Below are positions 9,139 to 20,059 of a stretch of DNA of 64,000 bases, in pieces. The notes below the pieces were generated by a model, which saw only the letters and a list, made by a program, of their open reading frames with translations, was not told the origin of the DNA and ran no database searches. The stretch is from Pseudomonadota bacterium (GTDB lineage: Bacteria > Pseudomonadota > Gammaproteobacteria > Burkholderiales > Rhodocyclaceae), in contig JAFEDH010000010.1 of the NCBI GenBank assembly GCA_018241695.1, positions 1-64,000 of the forward strand, given 5' to 3'. Position 1 is the first letter of the stretch. Each line of letters begins with the position of its first letter. The position numbers and the translations under genes were made by a program.

Positions 9139-9953
9139 GGAAACAGGGTACGCCAGAGGATTTTCGGCCAGTCAGCAGAGGTGATCCGGGGACGACGATG
9201 GAATACATCGTAATCGACGGCTTCGATTTTCTCCAGAATGCGCAGTCCGCCTGCCACGGTCGCCCTGAGTTCGAGGCCAATCCGGCCCGGCATGCGCCAG
9301 GCCAGGGGAGCGCCACTGAGCATCAACACCCGGGTACGGTCTATCTGAAAAGCCATCAGGCTTCGGAAAGCGGTGGTGTTGACGGCTGTTGCGAGTGCTT
9401 CGCCATCAATCCCAAAGCGGGTCATCTCGTCCTGAGGCAGGTAAATACGGCCATTGGCATTCTTGCCAAGATCGATTGCAACATCCTGCCAGTGGTTGAT
9501 GAGTTGCAAAGCCGTACAGATAGCGTCGGATTGCTGATTGTTGGCAGAATTTGAGGCATTGAAAAGGTGTAGCAACAGACGCCCCACCGGATTGGCGGAC
9601 CGGCGGCAGTAATCGAGCAGTTCGCTGTAGCTGGCGTAGCGATCCTTGACGACATCCTGCGTGAAGGCATCGAGGAGATCACCGAATAGCTGGATCGGTA
9701 GCCGGTAAGCGGTAATTACGGGTGCCAGGCGGATGAATACCGGGTGGTGGCTGACACGGTTCTGTCCGATGAGATCGAGTTCCGCCCGGTAACTGTCGAG
9801 TAGTGCCAGCCGCTCGACGGGAGTGAGGTCGCCTTCGTCGGAAAAATCGTCGGCGGTTCGTGCAAACGCATAGATCGCGGCGATCGGCTCCCTCAGATGC
9901 GCAGGAAGGAGGAGGGAAGCAACGGGGAAATTTTCGTAGTGGTCAACGGACAT
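9135..9953 (-). CDS. hpnC: Hydroxysqualene synthase
   Basis: The product has 272 residues from the ATG at 9953, beginning MSVDHYENFPVASLLLP as is typical of HpnC. In-frame starts further upstream (for example 9980) would add residues not seen in the family. The first aspartate motif is YAFARTADDFSDE; the second is looser (NHWQDVAIDLGKNANGR). HpnC converts presqualene diphosphate to hydroxysqualene, which HpnE then reduces. It is the first gene of the operon. A TATACT hexamer at 9998-10003 on the minus strand is a plausible -10 element. Confidence 0.9.
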   Translation of the reverse strand: MSVDHYENFPVASLLLPAHLREPIAAIYAFARTADDFSDEGDLTPVERLALLDSYRAELDLIGQNRVSHHPVFIRLAPVITAYRLPIQLFGDLLDAFTQDVVKDRYASYSELLDYCRRSANPVGRLLLHLFNASNSANNQQSDAICTALQLINHWQDVAIDLGKNANGRIYLPQDEMTRFGIDGEALATAVNTTAFRSLMAFQIDRTRVLMLSGAPLAWRMPGRIGLELRATVAGGLRILEKIEAVDYDVFHRRPRITSADWPKILWRTLFP

Positions 9954-9997
9954 GGAGGGTATTGCCCGGGTGATTGCCATGCGGTGGGACGGCGCGC

Positions 9998-10003
9998 AGT
10001 ATA
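9998..10003 (-). promoter_or_regulatory. Possible -10 element of the hpnCDE operon
   Basis: TATACT on the minus strand lies about 45 bases before the hpnC start. No convincing -35 hexamer is found 16-18 bases upstream, so this is a weak call. Confidence 0.3.
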
Positions 10004-10193
10004 GGCGGGCAGGTGCGCTAATTGCGCGGTAATCGCCCCCGGGGCCGGGAAGCAGGGCCATGCTAGAATTCAGCAGAAAGCCGCCGGTGTGAAAAGTTGC
10101 TCCGGGCAGCGTCGCGGAGGCAAGACAATGGGACCGGCCACCGGTTCTTTTGTCCTTCCCGCTTGCTTGCTGATGGTGGAAGCTGGCTTTTGT

Positions 10194-10278
10194 GCGAAGG
10201 TGGCGGAATTGGTAGACGCACTGGATTTAGGTTCCAGCGGGGAAACCTGTAAGGGTTCGAGTCCCTTCCTTCGCACCA
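10194..10278 (+). tRNA. tRNA-Leu (anticodon UAG)
   Basis: The 85 bases fold as a class II tRNA. The acceptor arms GCGAAGG and CCTTCGC are complementary, a D arm with GGTAGAC follows, and the anticodon stem CTGGA/TCCAG holds the loop TTTAGGT, giving UAG. A long variable arm and a T arm with GGTTCGAGTCC come next, and the encoded CCA ends the gene. It reads CUN leucine codons. It is followed by a terminator and trigger factor, a common order in betaproteobacteria. Confidence 0.97.
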
Positions 10279-10298
10279 GATTTACCCCTTTCGCTGTC

Positions 10299-10326
10299 GG
10301 AAAATTACTAATTTTCCCTGTTTTTT
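10299..10326 (+). terminator. Intrinsic terminator after tRNA-Leu
   Basis: A perfect 8-bp stem (10299-10306 with 10310-10317) and 3-base loop are followed within three bases by six T residues. It lies 20 bases after the tRNA and ends just before the tig ribosome site. Confidence 0.75.
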
Positions 10327-10350
10327 ATCTTGCATCCTTCAGGATTTCTC

Positions 10351-11664
10351 ATGACCCAGGAACAAACCCAAGCCAGCCAGGCCAGCTCGCTGGAGCGCCG
10401 TATCGACATGACCGTGATGACGGTCGAGGTGGAACGCGATGCCGAGCAGCGTCTGAAACGGATGTCTCGTACTGTGAAAATGGCGGGTTTCCGGCCCGGC
10501 AAGGTACCTTTCAAGCTGGTTGCCCAGCAGTACGGCCCGCAGGCTCATTCGGAAGCACTGGGAGCCGCTGTGGAAAAGGCTTTCGGAGACAAGGTGCGTG
10601 AGCAGAGCCTGCGTGTGGCCGGTTATCCCCGTATCGAACCGAAACCGGCAGGTAGCGCTGACAAGCTGGAGTTCTCTGCGGTATTCGAGATCTATCCAGA
10701 GTTTCAGGTCGCGGATCTGGCGAGTAGTGAAATCGAGAAGCCGGTATTTCAGGTCACCGATGCCGAGGTGGAAAAGACCATTGATGCCCTGCGCAAGCAG
10801 CGCACCGTCTTTGTTCCCGCAGAACGCCCCGCACACAAGGATGATCGTATTGTCATCGACTTCACCGGCCGCAAGGATGGTGAGGAATTCGCGGGTGGAA
10901 AGTCCAGTGATTTCACCCTGCTGGTGGGCGCGGGCCGCATGGTGTCCGATTTTGAGGTCGCCATGGAGGGGCTTGCCGAGGGGCAGGCCAAGACTTTCGA
11001 CGTAACTTTTCCCGAGGACTATCACGGCAAGGATCTGGCGGGTCAGACCGTTCAGTTCGAGGTGCTGTGCAAGAAGGTGGAAGCACCCCAACTACCCGAG
11101 GTGGATGCCGAATTCGCCAAGTTGCTGGGTATCCACGATGGCGATCTGGCCAAGATGCGCGACGAGATCAGGGCCAACCTGGAGCGTGAAGTGAAAAAAC
11201 GCCTGCAGGCCCGTATCAAGAACCAGGTGATGGATGCGCTGCTGGCTGCGAATCCGATCGAGGCCCCCAAGGCGCTGGTGGATGCCGAGTCCCAACAAAT
11301 GGCCCAGAACGCCCTGAATGACCTCAAGGCACGCGGCATGATGGCCAAGGATATCCCGGTCGAATCCTCCTGGTTTTCCGATCAGGCGGCAAAGCGTGTC
11401 AAGCTCGGCCTGGTGCTCGCCGAAGTGGTCAAGAGCAAGGAACTCCATGCCAATGCCGGTCAGATCAAGGCCGTGATCGAGGATTTTTCCCAGACATTTG
11501 AAGATCCCCAGGAAGTTGTTCGCTGGTATTACTCCCAGCCCCAGCGCATGGCCGAAGCAGAGGCATTGGCGGTGGAAAACAATGTTGTGGAGTGGGTGCT
11601 GGCTTGCGCCAGAGTGAACGAAAAACAGATGGATTTTGATGAATTGATGGGCAACGGGGCATGA
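10351..11664 (+). CDS. tig: Trigger factor, ribosome-bound chaperone and prolyl isomerase
   Basis: The product has 437 residues. It has the N-terminal ribosome-binding domain with the signature GFRPGKVP, an FKBP-type prolyl isomerase domain at about 160-245 ([16 protein letters not shown]), and a helical C-terminal substrate cradle. It binds nascent chains at the ribosome exit. The ATG at 10351 follows an AGGA site at a spacing of about 8; seven extra upstream codons from a TTG were rejected. The 3' end overlaps the longest clpP frame, consistent with a tig-clpP-clpX unit. Confidence 0.96.
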   Translation: MTQEQTQASQASSLERRIDMTVMTVEVERDAEQRLKRMSRTVKMAGFRPGKVPFKLVAQQYGPQAHSEALGAAVEKAFGDKVREQSLRVAGYPRIEPKPAGSADKLEFSAVFEIYPEFQVADLASSEIEKPVFQVTDAEVEKTIDALRKQRTVFVPAERPAHKDDRIVIDFTGRKDGEEFAGGKSSDFTLLVGAGRMVSDFEVAMEGLAEGQAKTFDVTFPEDYHGKDLAGQTVQFEVLCKKVEAPQLPEVDAEFAKLLGIHDGDLAKMRDEIRANLEREVKKRLQARIKNQVMDALLAANPIEAPKALVDAESQQMAQNALNDLKARGMMAKDIPVESSWFSDQAAKRVKLGLVLAEVVKSKELHANAGQIKAVIEDFSQTFEDPQEVVRWYYSQPQRMAEAEALAVENNVVEWVLACARVNEKQMDFDELMGNGA

Positions 11665-11693
11665 TGTCCGATAGCCGCTACGAAGGGAACGAA

Positions 11694-12320
11694 ATGCGAG
11701 ACCAGCAACACTGGAATCCTCAGGCGCTCGGCCTGGTGCCCATGGTGATCGAGACCAGCGGGCGGGGAGAGCGCGCCTACGACATTTATTCACGACTCCT
11801 GAAGGAGCGGGTGGTATTTCTTGTCGGGCCGGTCAACGACGTAACGGCCAATCTGGTGGTGGCCCAAATGCTGTTCCTCGAGTCTGAAAACCCCGACAAG
11901 GACATCCATCTGTATATCAACTCTCCGGGTGGCTCGGTCACGGCTGGCATGGGAATCTACGACACCATGCAGTTCATCAAGCCGGATGTTGCCACCCTGT
12001 GTGTGGGCCAGGCGGCTTCGATGGGGGCTTTCCTGTTGGCGGCAGGCACCAAGGGTAAACGTTATGCGCTACCCAATTCGCGTGTGATGATTCATCAGCC
12101 TTCGGCCGGTTTTCAGGGGCAGGCATCGGATATCGAGATTCACGCAAAAGAAATACTTTTCATGAAACAAAGGCTTAACGAGATTTTATCGAAACACACC
12201 GGCCAGCCGGTGGCACGTATCGAGCAGGATACCGACCGGGATAATTTCCTCGCTGCCCCGGCGGCGGTAGAGTATGGTTTGGTAGACAAGGTACTGACGC
12301 ACCGGGATGAAACTGCCTAA
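11694..12320 (+). CDS. clpP: ATP-dependent Clp protease proteolytic subunit
   Basis: The product has 208 residues from the ATG at 11694, which has AAGGGA five bases upstream; a longer form from 11661 overlaps the tig stop. ClpP forms the tetradecameric serine protease chamber fed by ClpX. The nucleophile is Ser109 in GQAASMG, the base is His134 in VMIHQP, and the acid lies in the EQDTDRD segment. The handle and C-terminal EYGLVDKVL are normal. clpX follows 21 bases later. Confidence 0.96.
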   Translation: MRDQQHWNPQALGLVPMVIETSGRGERAYDIYSRLLKERVVFLVGPVNDVTANLVVAQMLFLESENPDKDIHLYINSPGGSVTAGMGIYDTMQFIKPDVATLCVGQAASMGAFLLAAGTKGKRYALPNSRVMIHQPSAGFQGQASDIEIHAKEILFMKQRLNEILSKHTGQPVARIEQDTDRDNFLAAPAAVEYGLVDKVLTHRDETA

Positions 12321-12341
12321 TCCCATCGACGGGGAACAAAA

Positions 12342-13613
<1,272 letters not shown>

Positions 13614-13644
13614 AGCCGGCGACACATCCACTGCTCCGGACGGG

Positions 13645-13672
13645 CTTGAATCCCAGGCGGGCACCCCCATCT
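13645..13672 (+). promoter_or_regulatory. Sigma-32 (heat-shock) promoter for lon
   Basis: CTTGAA at 13645-13650 and CCCCATCT at 13665-13672 are separated by 14 bases. This matches the known RpoH consensus (CTTGAA, 13-15 bases, CCCCATNT) and lies 31 bases before the lon start. Confidence 0.8.
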
Positions 13673-13703
13673 GGGTACGGAAGTAAAAATTAAAGGACAA
13701 GCC

Positions 13704-16124
13704 ATGTCAGGCGAACTCGATCTCCCCCAAGAGAAACTGGAACTTCCACTGCTCCCCTTGCGGGATGTGGTGGTGTTTCCGCATATGGTCATTCCCCTTT
13801 TTGTAGGTCGCCCGAAATCCATCAAGGCGCTGGAAGTGGCGATGGAAGCTGGCAAGAGCATTTTGCTCGTTGCCCAAAAATCAGCCGCCAAGGATGAGCC
13901 GGAAGCGGACGATCTTTACCAGATTGGCTGCATCTCCAATATTCTGCAGATGCTCAAACTGCCTGATGGTACGGTCAAGGTACTGGTGGAGGGAGCTCAG
14001 CGATCCAGAGTCGAGCATGTGGAGGATCAGCATAACCTGTTCGTTGCCACCGTGACACCGGTGGTGACCGATGAGCGTGGCAATCACGAAATCGAGGCCA
14101 TGCGCAGGGCGATCCTGGCGCAATTCGATCAATACGTGAAGTTGAACAAGAAGATTCCCCCCGAGATTCTGACTTCCCTTGCGGGGATCGAGGAAGCGGG
14201 GCGCCTGGCCGATACCATTGCCGCCCATCTTCCGCTCAAGCTGGAACTGAAGCAGGAAGTTCTCGAACTCTTCGATGTCGGTGGCCGCCTGGAAAAACTG
14301 TTGGGGCAACTCGAAACCGAACTCGATATTCTCCAGGTTGAAAAACGGATCCGGGGCCGGGTCAAGCGGCAGATGGAAAAAAGCCAGCGGGAGTACTACC
14401 TCAACGAACAGGTCAAGGCGATCCAGAAAGAACTGGGTGAGGGAGAAGAGGGCGCTGATCTTGAGGAAATGGAAAAGAAGCTCAAGGCTTCCGGCATGTC
14501 CAAGGAAGCATTGGCCAAGGCCCAGTCCGAATTCAAGAAACTGAAGCTCATGTCTCCGATGGCGGCGGAAGCGACCGTGGTCCGGACCTACATTGAAACC
14601 CTGCTGGCCTTGCCGTGGAAGAAAAAATCAAGGATATCCAAAGAACTGGCCGTAGCCGAAAAGACCCTTGACAAGGATCACTATGGTCTGGAGAAGGTGA
14701 AGGAGCGGATCGTCGAGTATCTGGCCGTTCAGCAGCGGGTGGACAAGGTCAAGGCTCCGATTTTGTGCCTTGTGGGTCCTCCTGGTGTCGGCAAGACATC
14801 CCTGGGCCAGTCCATCGCCAAGGCGACCAACCGTAAATTCGTCCGCATGGCGCTGGGTGGGGTGCGTGATGAAGCTGAAATCCGCGGCCATCGTCGTACC
14901 TACATTGGCTCCATGCCCGGAAAAATCCTGCAGAACATGACCAAGGTAGGGGTCAAGAACCCTCTTTTCCTCCTCGATGAGGTGGACAAACTGGGGCAGG
15001 ATTTTCGCGGCGACCCGTCCTCGGCTTTGCTGGAGGTGCTCGATCCTGAGCAGAACCATACGTTTCAGGACCACTATGTCGAAGTGGATTTCGATCTCTC
15101 TGATGTGATGTTCGTTGCCACGGCCAATACCCTCAATATCCCGCCCGCACTGCTGGACCGGATGGAGGTGATCCGTCTGTCTGGTTATACCGAAGACGAG
15201 AAAGTGAGCATTGCTCAGCGCTATCTGCTACCCAAGCAGCTGAAGAACAATGGGCTCAAGAAGGATGAGGTTTCGGTCACCGAAGATGCCCTGCGCGACA
15301 TTGTTCGCTACTACACCCGGGAAGCGGGTGTACGCTCAATGGAACGGGAGATATCGAAGGTATGTCGCAAGGTTGTCAAGGCATTGGTGCTGAAGACCCG
15401 GAAGAACAAGGTTGTCGTCAATGCCAGGAATCTGGACAAGTTCCTCGGTGTGCAACGTTATAACTTCGGTGTGGCGGAAAAGGAAAATCAGGTAGGACAG
15501 GTGACAGGACTGGCCTGGACCGAAGTCGGTGGAGAACTGCTGACGATCGAAGCCGTAACCATGCCTGGTAAGGGAAATATCTTGCGTACCGGATCACTGG
15601 GGGATGTGATGAAAGAATCGGTCGAGGCGGCCCGCTCCGTTGTGCGCAGCCGCTCGGCACGACTGGGGATCAAGGATGAATCCTTTGAAAAGAGTGATAT
15701 CCACATCCACTTTCCTGAAGGAGCGACCCCCAAGGATGGGCCTTCCGCAGGCATTGCGATTACTACCGCACTGGTGTCCACCCTGACGGGTATTCCAGTG
15801 CGATCGGATGTGGCGATGACCGGCGAAATCACGCTGCGGGGGGAGGTGCTGGCGATTGGTGGCTTGAAGGAAAAGCTGCTTGCAGCTGTCCGGGGCGGTA
15901 TCCGGCTGGCACTGATTCCCGAGGAAAACGCCAAGGATCTGGCCGAAATTCCCGACACCATCAAAAACAAGCTCGAGGTAATCCCGGTAAAGTGGATAGA
16001 CAAGGTACTTGAACTCGCGCTTGAGCGGATTCCCGAGCCGTTGCCGGAAACACCCTCTGCGGTGGCTGGAGGGGTGACTTCTAGCGACACCGCTACCGTA
16101 GCAGGTAGCGTATTGCCCCATTGA
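13704..16124 (+). CDS. lon: ATP-dependent protease Lon
   Basis: The product has 806 residues, normal for LonA. It has an N-terminal substrate-binding domain (about 15-210), a coiled-coil helical region, an AAA+ domain with Walker A GPPGVGKTS (near 358-366) and Walker B LFLLDEVDK, and a C-terminal protease domain with nucleophile Ser681 in KDGPSAGIA and the partner Lys about 43 residues later. Lon degrades misfolded and regulatory proteins in the cytoplasm. The start has AAGGA at good spacing, and a sigma-32 promoter lies upstream. A strong terminator follows. Confidence 0.97.
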   Translation: MSGELDLPQEKLELPLLPLRDVVVFPHMVIPLFVGRPKSIKALEVAMEAGKSILLVAQKSAAKDEPEADDLYQIGCISNILQMLKLPDGTVKVLVEGAQRSRVEHVEDQHNLFVATVTPVVTDERGNHEIEAMRRAILAQFDQYVKLNKKIPPEILTSLAGIEEAGRLADTIAAHLPLKLELKQEVLELFDVGGRLEKLLGQLETELDILQVEKRIRGRVKRQMEKSQREYYLNEQVKAIQKELGEGEEGADLEEMEKKLKASGMSKEALAKAQSEFKKLKLMSPMAAEATVVRTYIETLLALPWKKKSRISKELAVAEKTLDKDHYGLEKVKERIVEYLAVQQRVDKVKAPILCLVGPPGVGKTSLGQSIAKATNRKFVRMALGGVRDEAEIRGHRRTYIGSMPGKILQNMTKVGVKNPLFLLDEVDKLGQDFRGDPSSALLEVLDPEQNHTFQDHYVEVDFDLSDVMFVATANTLNIPPALLDRMEVIRLSGYTEDEKVSIAQRYLLPKQLKNNGLKKDEVSVTEDALRDIVRYYTREAGVRSMEREISKVCRKVVKALVLKTRKNKVVVNARNLDKFLGVQRYNFGVAEKENQVGQVTGLAWTEVGGELLTIEAVTMPGKGNILRTGSLGDVMKESVEAARSVVRSRSARLGIKDESFEKSDIHIHFPEGATPKDGPSAGIAITTALVSTLTGIPVRSDVAMTGEITLRGEVLAIGGLKEKLLAAVRGGIRLALIPEENAKDLAEIPDTIKNKLEVIPVKWIDKVLELALERIPEPLPETPSAVAGGVTSSDTATVAGSVLPH

Positions 16125-16157
16125 AAGCGGGAACGCGCGAGACAGTCTTTCCTGCAG

Positions 16158-16192
16158 AAAAAAGCCCACACAGATATGTATGGGCTTTTTTT
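16158..16192. terminator. Bidirectional intrinsic terminator between lon and NlpC/P60 gene
   Basis: A stem of 11 bp (16158-16168 with 16181-16191) starts with six A and ends with seven T, so it can terminate lon on the plus strand and the convergent hydrolase gene on the minus strand. Confidence 0.88.
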
Positions 16193-16231
16193 GGGGGAAT
16201 ACCTGAAAGCACACGCCGTAAGCTGTTACTT

Positions 16232-16738
16232 CTAACCCCCACCGATACGACGGGCGCCATCATATCGTTGTGTCCAGTAGGTGTCGCGTAAATCCTCGAT
16301 CCGGACCAGACCACCGATACGCGGGGCGTGGACGAAAAGGTTGTTACCCAGATAAATACCCACATGAGAGAATGCCCGGCGCATGGTGTTGAAAAACACC
16401 AGGTCCCCTGGCTGCAGTTCATTTTTCTGGATGAATTCCCCGGCCTTGCTCATCTCTCTGGCACTACGGGGCAGAATGAGCCCCAGACCTTCCTTGAAAA
16501 CATGACCCACAAAACCGGAACAGTCGAAGCCGGTTTCAGGGGCGCTTCCTCCGGGGTGGTAGCGAATTCCAACGAGATCCAGCGCTTGCTGTATCGCCTG
16601 TTGGGCTCCCGTTGCATAGCGTTGGACAAGCGAAGGCGTTTCCTCGGTGGAGGATGGCGTGGGATCGGCTTGAACCGGGATCGAGAGCGCGAGCAGGACA
16701 GCGCAGAAGCCCGCCCGCAACGAGGGGAAAAAAGGCAT
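16232..16738 (-). CDS. Secreted NlpC/P60 family peptidoglycan hydrolase
   Basis: The product has 168 residues with a signal peptide at about 1-24 (ends SIPVQA). The NlpC/P60 domain has the nucleophile Cys73 in FDCSGF and the catalytic His125 in SHVGIYLG, with a third polar residue in FVHAP. Such cysteine peptidases cut D-Glu-(meso)Dap bonds in peptidoglycan stem peptides. No lipobox is present, so it is probably soluble in the periplasm. The ATG was preferred to an upstream GTG. A near-consensus promoter ends exactly 7 bases before this ATG, suggesting a leaderless mRNA. Confidence 0.85.
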   Translation of the reverse strand: MPFFPSLRAGFCAVLLALSIPVQADPTPSSTEETPSLVQRYATGAQQAIQQALDLVGIRYHPGGSAPETGFDCSGFVGHVFKEGLGLILPRSAREMSKAGEFIQKNELQPGDLVFFNTMRRAFSHVGIYLGNNLFVHAPRIGGLVRIEDLRDTYWTQRYDGARRIGGG

Positions 16739-16745
16739 GGGCGGC

Positions 16746-16774
16746 ACTATAGCCACACTTGGCGAGTATGTAAA
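16746..16774 (-). promoter_or_regulatory. Sigma-70 promoter of the NlpC/P60 gene
   Basis: On the minus strand TTTACA (16774-16769) and TATAGT (16751-16746) are separated by 17 bases. The -10 ends 7 bases before the ATG at 16738, placing the predicted transcript start on the start codon. The rest of the 300-base gap between this gene and roxA is AT-rich and holds no gene. Confidence 0.65.
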
Positions 16775-17037
16775 CCCTTAAATAATTATGATATTTTGAT
16801 TTTGGGTACCAGATATCCGGGCTGGTTTTCCCCCGGGGGAACCCGGTGTGGGAGCGTCACTGCCGATTCAGATACAGATCCGATGTGCTCCTGATTCAGC
16901 AACCGGTTTGATTTCGTCTGGGTTTAGGCCAGGCACCGGTATTTTCCGGGTAGCCATGGAAAGGGCGGGTTCAGTGGCCTGGTGGAGCACTCAGCGCTGA
17001 ATATTGTGAGGGGGCTATCCCCTCTCCCGTTTGATAC

Positions 17038-18156
17038 TCACATAAGGACGATGAACCCCGCACAGTACCAATCATAGAGCAGTGCCCAAGTTTCTTCTCC
17101 CAGGCACAGGCCTTCTGGCAGACTGCGGCGATCAGCAAAATCCGCCAACCAGGAAACGTCATTCGCAGCAAGACGGGGGGCCGATTCACCATTGATGTAG
17201 AACTGCCTGCCGGAGTAAAGCAACCGGGTGCGCAAATCCAGACGGAGCCCGTGCCGGATTGCCCGGGTTGTGAAACGGGACAGGCTCAATGCTTGCTCCG
17301 GCGGGTCGAAGAAAACGTGGTGTTTGGGTTCAGTAAGGTAACCGCCGAGAAATTGCCCCACCAGGCGACGGTTCCAGCGGATGCGATCAAGCATGTCAGT
17401 CACTTGATCCACCATAGCTGCGCTGATTCTCCCCGGGTGTTGTTGTACTGCGAGGTGAGGATCAGCATAGCGTCCGGGAAGATCGAGCCGTTCCTGCAGG
17501 AATGTCAGAAAGGCTTCGGCCAGTTCCTGGGTGGTGTCAGTGCGGAAACCTATCGAATAGGTCATGCACTCACCCTCGGCAATTCCGTCATGGGCCCACT
17601 GGGGCGGCAGGTAGAGCATGTCGCCAGGTTCCAGCACCCACTCCTGGACAGGGTGGAAATCCTTCAGAACCTTGAGAGGGGAATTCGCCAGAAGCTCAAG
17701 ATTTTTTGGCTTGCCGATCCGCCAGCGCCGCCGTCCCATGCCCTGGAGCAGGAACACATCATAGTTGTCGGTATGGGGACCGACACCGCCACCCTCCGTA
17801 GCGTAACTGATCATCAGATCGTCCAGCCGGGCGTGTGGGATGAAGTCGAAGTTTCGCAACAGGGCATCACCTGCGGGCAGAAACAGGTTTACCCCTTGTA
17901 CCAGTATGGTCCAGGGCTCTTTGCGGCGCCGGAAATCGCTCGGGCAGAAAGGCCCGCGATCGAGAGTCCAGGTTTCCTGTTTGCGGCTCACCAACCGGGA
18001 TTCGACATCGTCACGACAGGCGGACGCCAGCAGAGATTCCTTGTCAAGCAGACCAGTAAAACCGTGGATCGCATTTTGGATCAGAAGTGGCTTTTTCTGC
18101 CAGTAATCCCGGAGGAAGCGGCGTGGTGTCAGGCCGCCGAGAAGAGAGTCGATCAT
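17038..18156 (-). CDS. roxA: Ribosomal protein L16 arginine 3-hydroxylase (JmjC cupin)
   Basis: The product has 372 residues, close to E. coli RoxA/YcfD. The Fe(II) ligands are His128, Asp130 (PHTDNYDVF) and His189 (PPQWAHDG), and RWRIGKP is a conserved family segment. The enzyme uses 2-oxoglutarate and oxygen to hydroxylate an arginine of ribosomal protein L16. The C-terminal winged-helix-like region is present. The gene diverges from rlmD, another ribosome-modifying gene. A TATAAT lies 7 bases before the ATG on this strand and no ribosome site is seen. Confidence 0.88.
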   Translation of the reverse strand: MIDSLLGGLTPRRFLRDYWQKKPLLIQNAIHGFTGLLDKESLLASACRDDVESRLVSRKQETWTLDRGPFCPSDFRRRKEPWTILVQGVNLFLPAGDALLRNFDFIPHARLDDLMISYATEGGGVGPHTDNYDVFLLQGMGRRRWRIGKPKNLELLANSPLKVLKDFHPVQEWVLEPGDMLYLPPQWAHDGIAEGECMTYSIGFRTDTTQELAEAFLTFLQERLDLPGRYADPHLAVQQHPGRISAAMVDQVTDMLDRIRWNRRLVGQFLGGYLTEPKHHVFFDPPEQALSLSRFTTRAIRHGLRLDLRTRLLYSGRQFYINGESAPRLAANDVSWLADFADRRSLPEGLCLGEETWALLYDWYCAGFIVLM

Positions 18157-18163
18157 GGGGGAG

Positions 18164-18171
18164 ATTATAAT
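18164..18171. promoter_or_regulatory. Shared -10 hexamer region between roxA and rlmD
   Basis: The 8 bases ATTATAAT contain TATAAT on both strands: minus-strand 18169-18164 for roxA and plus-strand 18166-18171 for rlmD. Good -35 hexamers are not seen for either. Confidence 0.4.
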
Positions 18172-18205
18172 TCCTACCCCCTTGCGTTTCCTTTCCGCTC
18201 ATCCC

Positions 18206-19516
18206 ATGCCGGTCGCCATCATCGAATCCCTGGATTACGAAGGTCAGGGTGTTGCCCATGTGGAGGGCAAGACTCTCTTTATCGAAGGCGCCTTGCCCGG
18301 AGAAACGGTGGAGTATTCCAGTTATCGGCGCAAATCCAAATTCGAGCAGGCGCAGACCATACGTGTGTTGCGTGAGTCGAGTCAGCGTGTCAAGCCGGGC
18401 TGTCGGCATTTCGGTCTCTGCGGAGGGTGCAGCATGCAGCATCTGTCGCCTACCGCACAGACCGCCACCAAGCAGCGGGTTCTGGAGGATGCCCTGTGGT
18501 ATCTGACCCGTCTGAAGCCGGACATCATTTACCCCCCCGTTACCGGTGCCACCTGGGGTTACCGCCAACGTGCGCGCCTGTCGGTTCGCCATGTGCCAAA
18601 AAAAGGCGGTGTGCTGGTTGGGTTCCATGAAAAGCGCAGCAGTTATGTGGCAGTGATGGACGGGTGTGAAGTCCTGCCTCCCGCCATTTCCCAATTGATC
18701 CCCGATCTGAAATCGTTGGTGGCACGCATGTCCACACCGGACCGGCTGCCCCAAATCGAGATTTCCATCGGCGATCACGCGAGCGAACCCTTGAATGTCC
18801 TGGTTCTGCGTCATCTGGAGGCCTTGACACCCGATGACGAGGCCGTGCTGAGGGCGTTTGCCGACCGGCATCAGGTGATCTGGTATCTGCAACCGGGAGG
18901 TCCCGCGACAGCGCACCTGTTCTATCCCGAGGATGCGCCTCCCCTAGGCTATACCCTGCCGGATTTTGGTTTGACCCTGCACTTTTCGCCCACGGAATTC
19001 ACCCAGGTCAACCACGGGGTCAATCGTATTCTGGTACGCCGGGCCATGAGCCTGCTGGCACCCCGTCCGGGAGAGCGTATCGCCGACATGTTCTGTGGTC
19101 TGGGCAATTTCACCCTGCCTATCGCCCGCTCCGGAGCCTGCGTGGTGGGCATCGAGGGTAGCAAGGAGCTGGTGCACCGAGCCCGTGCCAATGCTGGGCT
19201 CAATGGCCTTGGATCGCAATGCGAATTCGATGTGGCCAACCTGTTCGACATTACCCAGGCAAGTCTAGAAGCGCTGGGCAATTTCGACAAAATGTTGATT
19301 GACCCGCCGCGGGATGGCGCTCTGGCACTGGTCAAGGCCATTGGCGAAACCGGCCCCCGGCGTATTGTGTATGTGTCCTGCAAACCCGCCACCCTGGCGC
19401 GGGATGCGGCGATTCTGGTGCATGAGAAAGGCTACCGGCTCAAGGGAGCGGGCATTGCCAATATGTTTCCACACACCTCCCATGTCGAATCCATCGCCCT
19501 GCTGGAACGGGACTGA
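18206..19516 (+). CDS. rlmD: 23S rRNA (uracil-1939-C5)-methyltransferase
   Basis: The product has 436 residues from the ATG at 18206 ([18 protein letters not shown]), where the TRAM domain normally starts; the frame is open further upstream into the promoter region. An iron-sulfur cluster motif [10 protein letters not shown] and a later Cys in MDGCEVL supply the four ligands. SAM binding is at [10 protein letters not shown], and the catalytic Cys is in [12 protein letters not shown]. It methylates U1939 of 23S rRNA. No clear ribosome site precedes the ATG. Confidence 0.92.
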   Translation: MPVAIIESLDYEGQGVAHVEGKTLFIEGALPGETVEYSSYRRKSKFEQAQTIRVLRESSQRVKPGCRHFGLCGGCSMQHLSPTAQTATKQRVLEDALWYLTRLKPDIIYPPVTGATWGYRQRARLSVRHVPKKGGVLVGFHEKRSSYVAVMDGCEVLPPAISQLIPDLKSLVARMSTPDRLPQIEISIGDHASEPLNVLVLRHLEALTPDDEAVLRAFADRHQVIWYLQPGGPATAHLFYPEDAPPLGYTLPDFGLTLHFSPTEFTQVNHGVNRILVRRAMSLLAPRPGERIADMFCGLGNFTLPIARSGACVVGIEGSKELVHRARANAGLNGLGSQCEFDVANLFDITQASLEALGNFDKMLIDPPRDGALALVKAIGETGPRRIVYVSCKPATLARDAAILVHEKGYRLKGAGIANMFPHTSHVESIALLERD

Positions 19517-19545
19517 GGTATCCCGCCGAAGTGGGGTATGTCCGA

Positions 19546-19995
19546 TTACCGGTTGCGCTCCTTGAGTAGCTGGCCCTGTTCACGTTTCCATTCCTTTTCT
19601 TTTTCGCTGGCGCGCTTCTCGAACTGTTTTTTGCCCTTGGCCAGGCCGATTTCGAGCTTGATGCGACCCTTGGCGAAATGCAGATTGACAGGTACCAGCG
19701 CGTAGCCGGCGCGTTCCACCTTTCCGATCAGCTTGTTGATCTGGGTCCGGTGCAGAAGCAGCTTGCGCGTACGGACCGGGTCCGGCCTGACATGGGACGA
19801 GGCGGTGATCAGGGGGCTGATGTGGGCGCCGATCAGGAATATCTCGCCATTCCGGATAATGACGTAGGATTCCTTGATCTGCGCTCGGCCTGCGCGAATC
19901 GACTTGACCTCCCAGCCTTCCAGAGCGATGCCCGCCTCGTAACGGTCTTCGATGAAATAATCGTGGAAGGCCTTCTTGTTTTCGGCAATACTCAT
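19546..19995 (-). CDS. smpB: SsrA-binding protein SmpB
   Basis: The product has 149 residues. It binds tmRNA and delivers it to stalled ribosomes. Family features are [22 protein letters not shown] at the start, [19 protein letters not shown], and a basic C-terminal tail ([14 protein letters not shown]). It diverges from ratA, a standard order near guaBA in betaproteobacteria. The tmRNA gene itself is not in the window. Confidence 0.96.
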   Translation of the reverse strand: MSIAENKKAFHDYFIEDRYEAGIALEGWEVKSIRAGRAQIKESYVIIRNGEIFLIGAHISPLITASSHVRPDPVRTRKLLLHRTQINKLIGKVERAGYALVPVNLHFAKGRIKLEIGLAKGKKQFEKRASEKEKEWKREQGQLLKERNR

Positions 19996-20010
19996 GGCGG
20001 GGACGCTTGC

Positions 20011-20027
20011 TAGAATCCATCATTCTA
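20011..20027. promoter_or_regulatory. Inverted repeat with back-to-back -10-like hexamers between smpB and ratA
   Basis: TAGAAT (20011-20016) and ATTCTA (20022-20027) form a perfect 6-bp inverted repeat around 5 bases. Each arm reads TAGAAT on its own strand, so each could serve as a -10 for one of the divergent genes. It could equally be a small operator. Confidence 0.35.
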
Positions 20028-20059
20028 ATCCAGCGCCCCGGCGCGCCAGTACTGGCTCC

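Noticed and set aside
10131..10150. Small hairpin with TTCTTTT before the tRNA-Leu gene
   Set aside because: The stem is only 5 bp and the T-run is broken; too weak to call a terminator.
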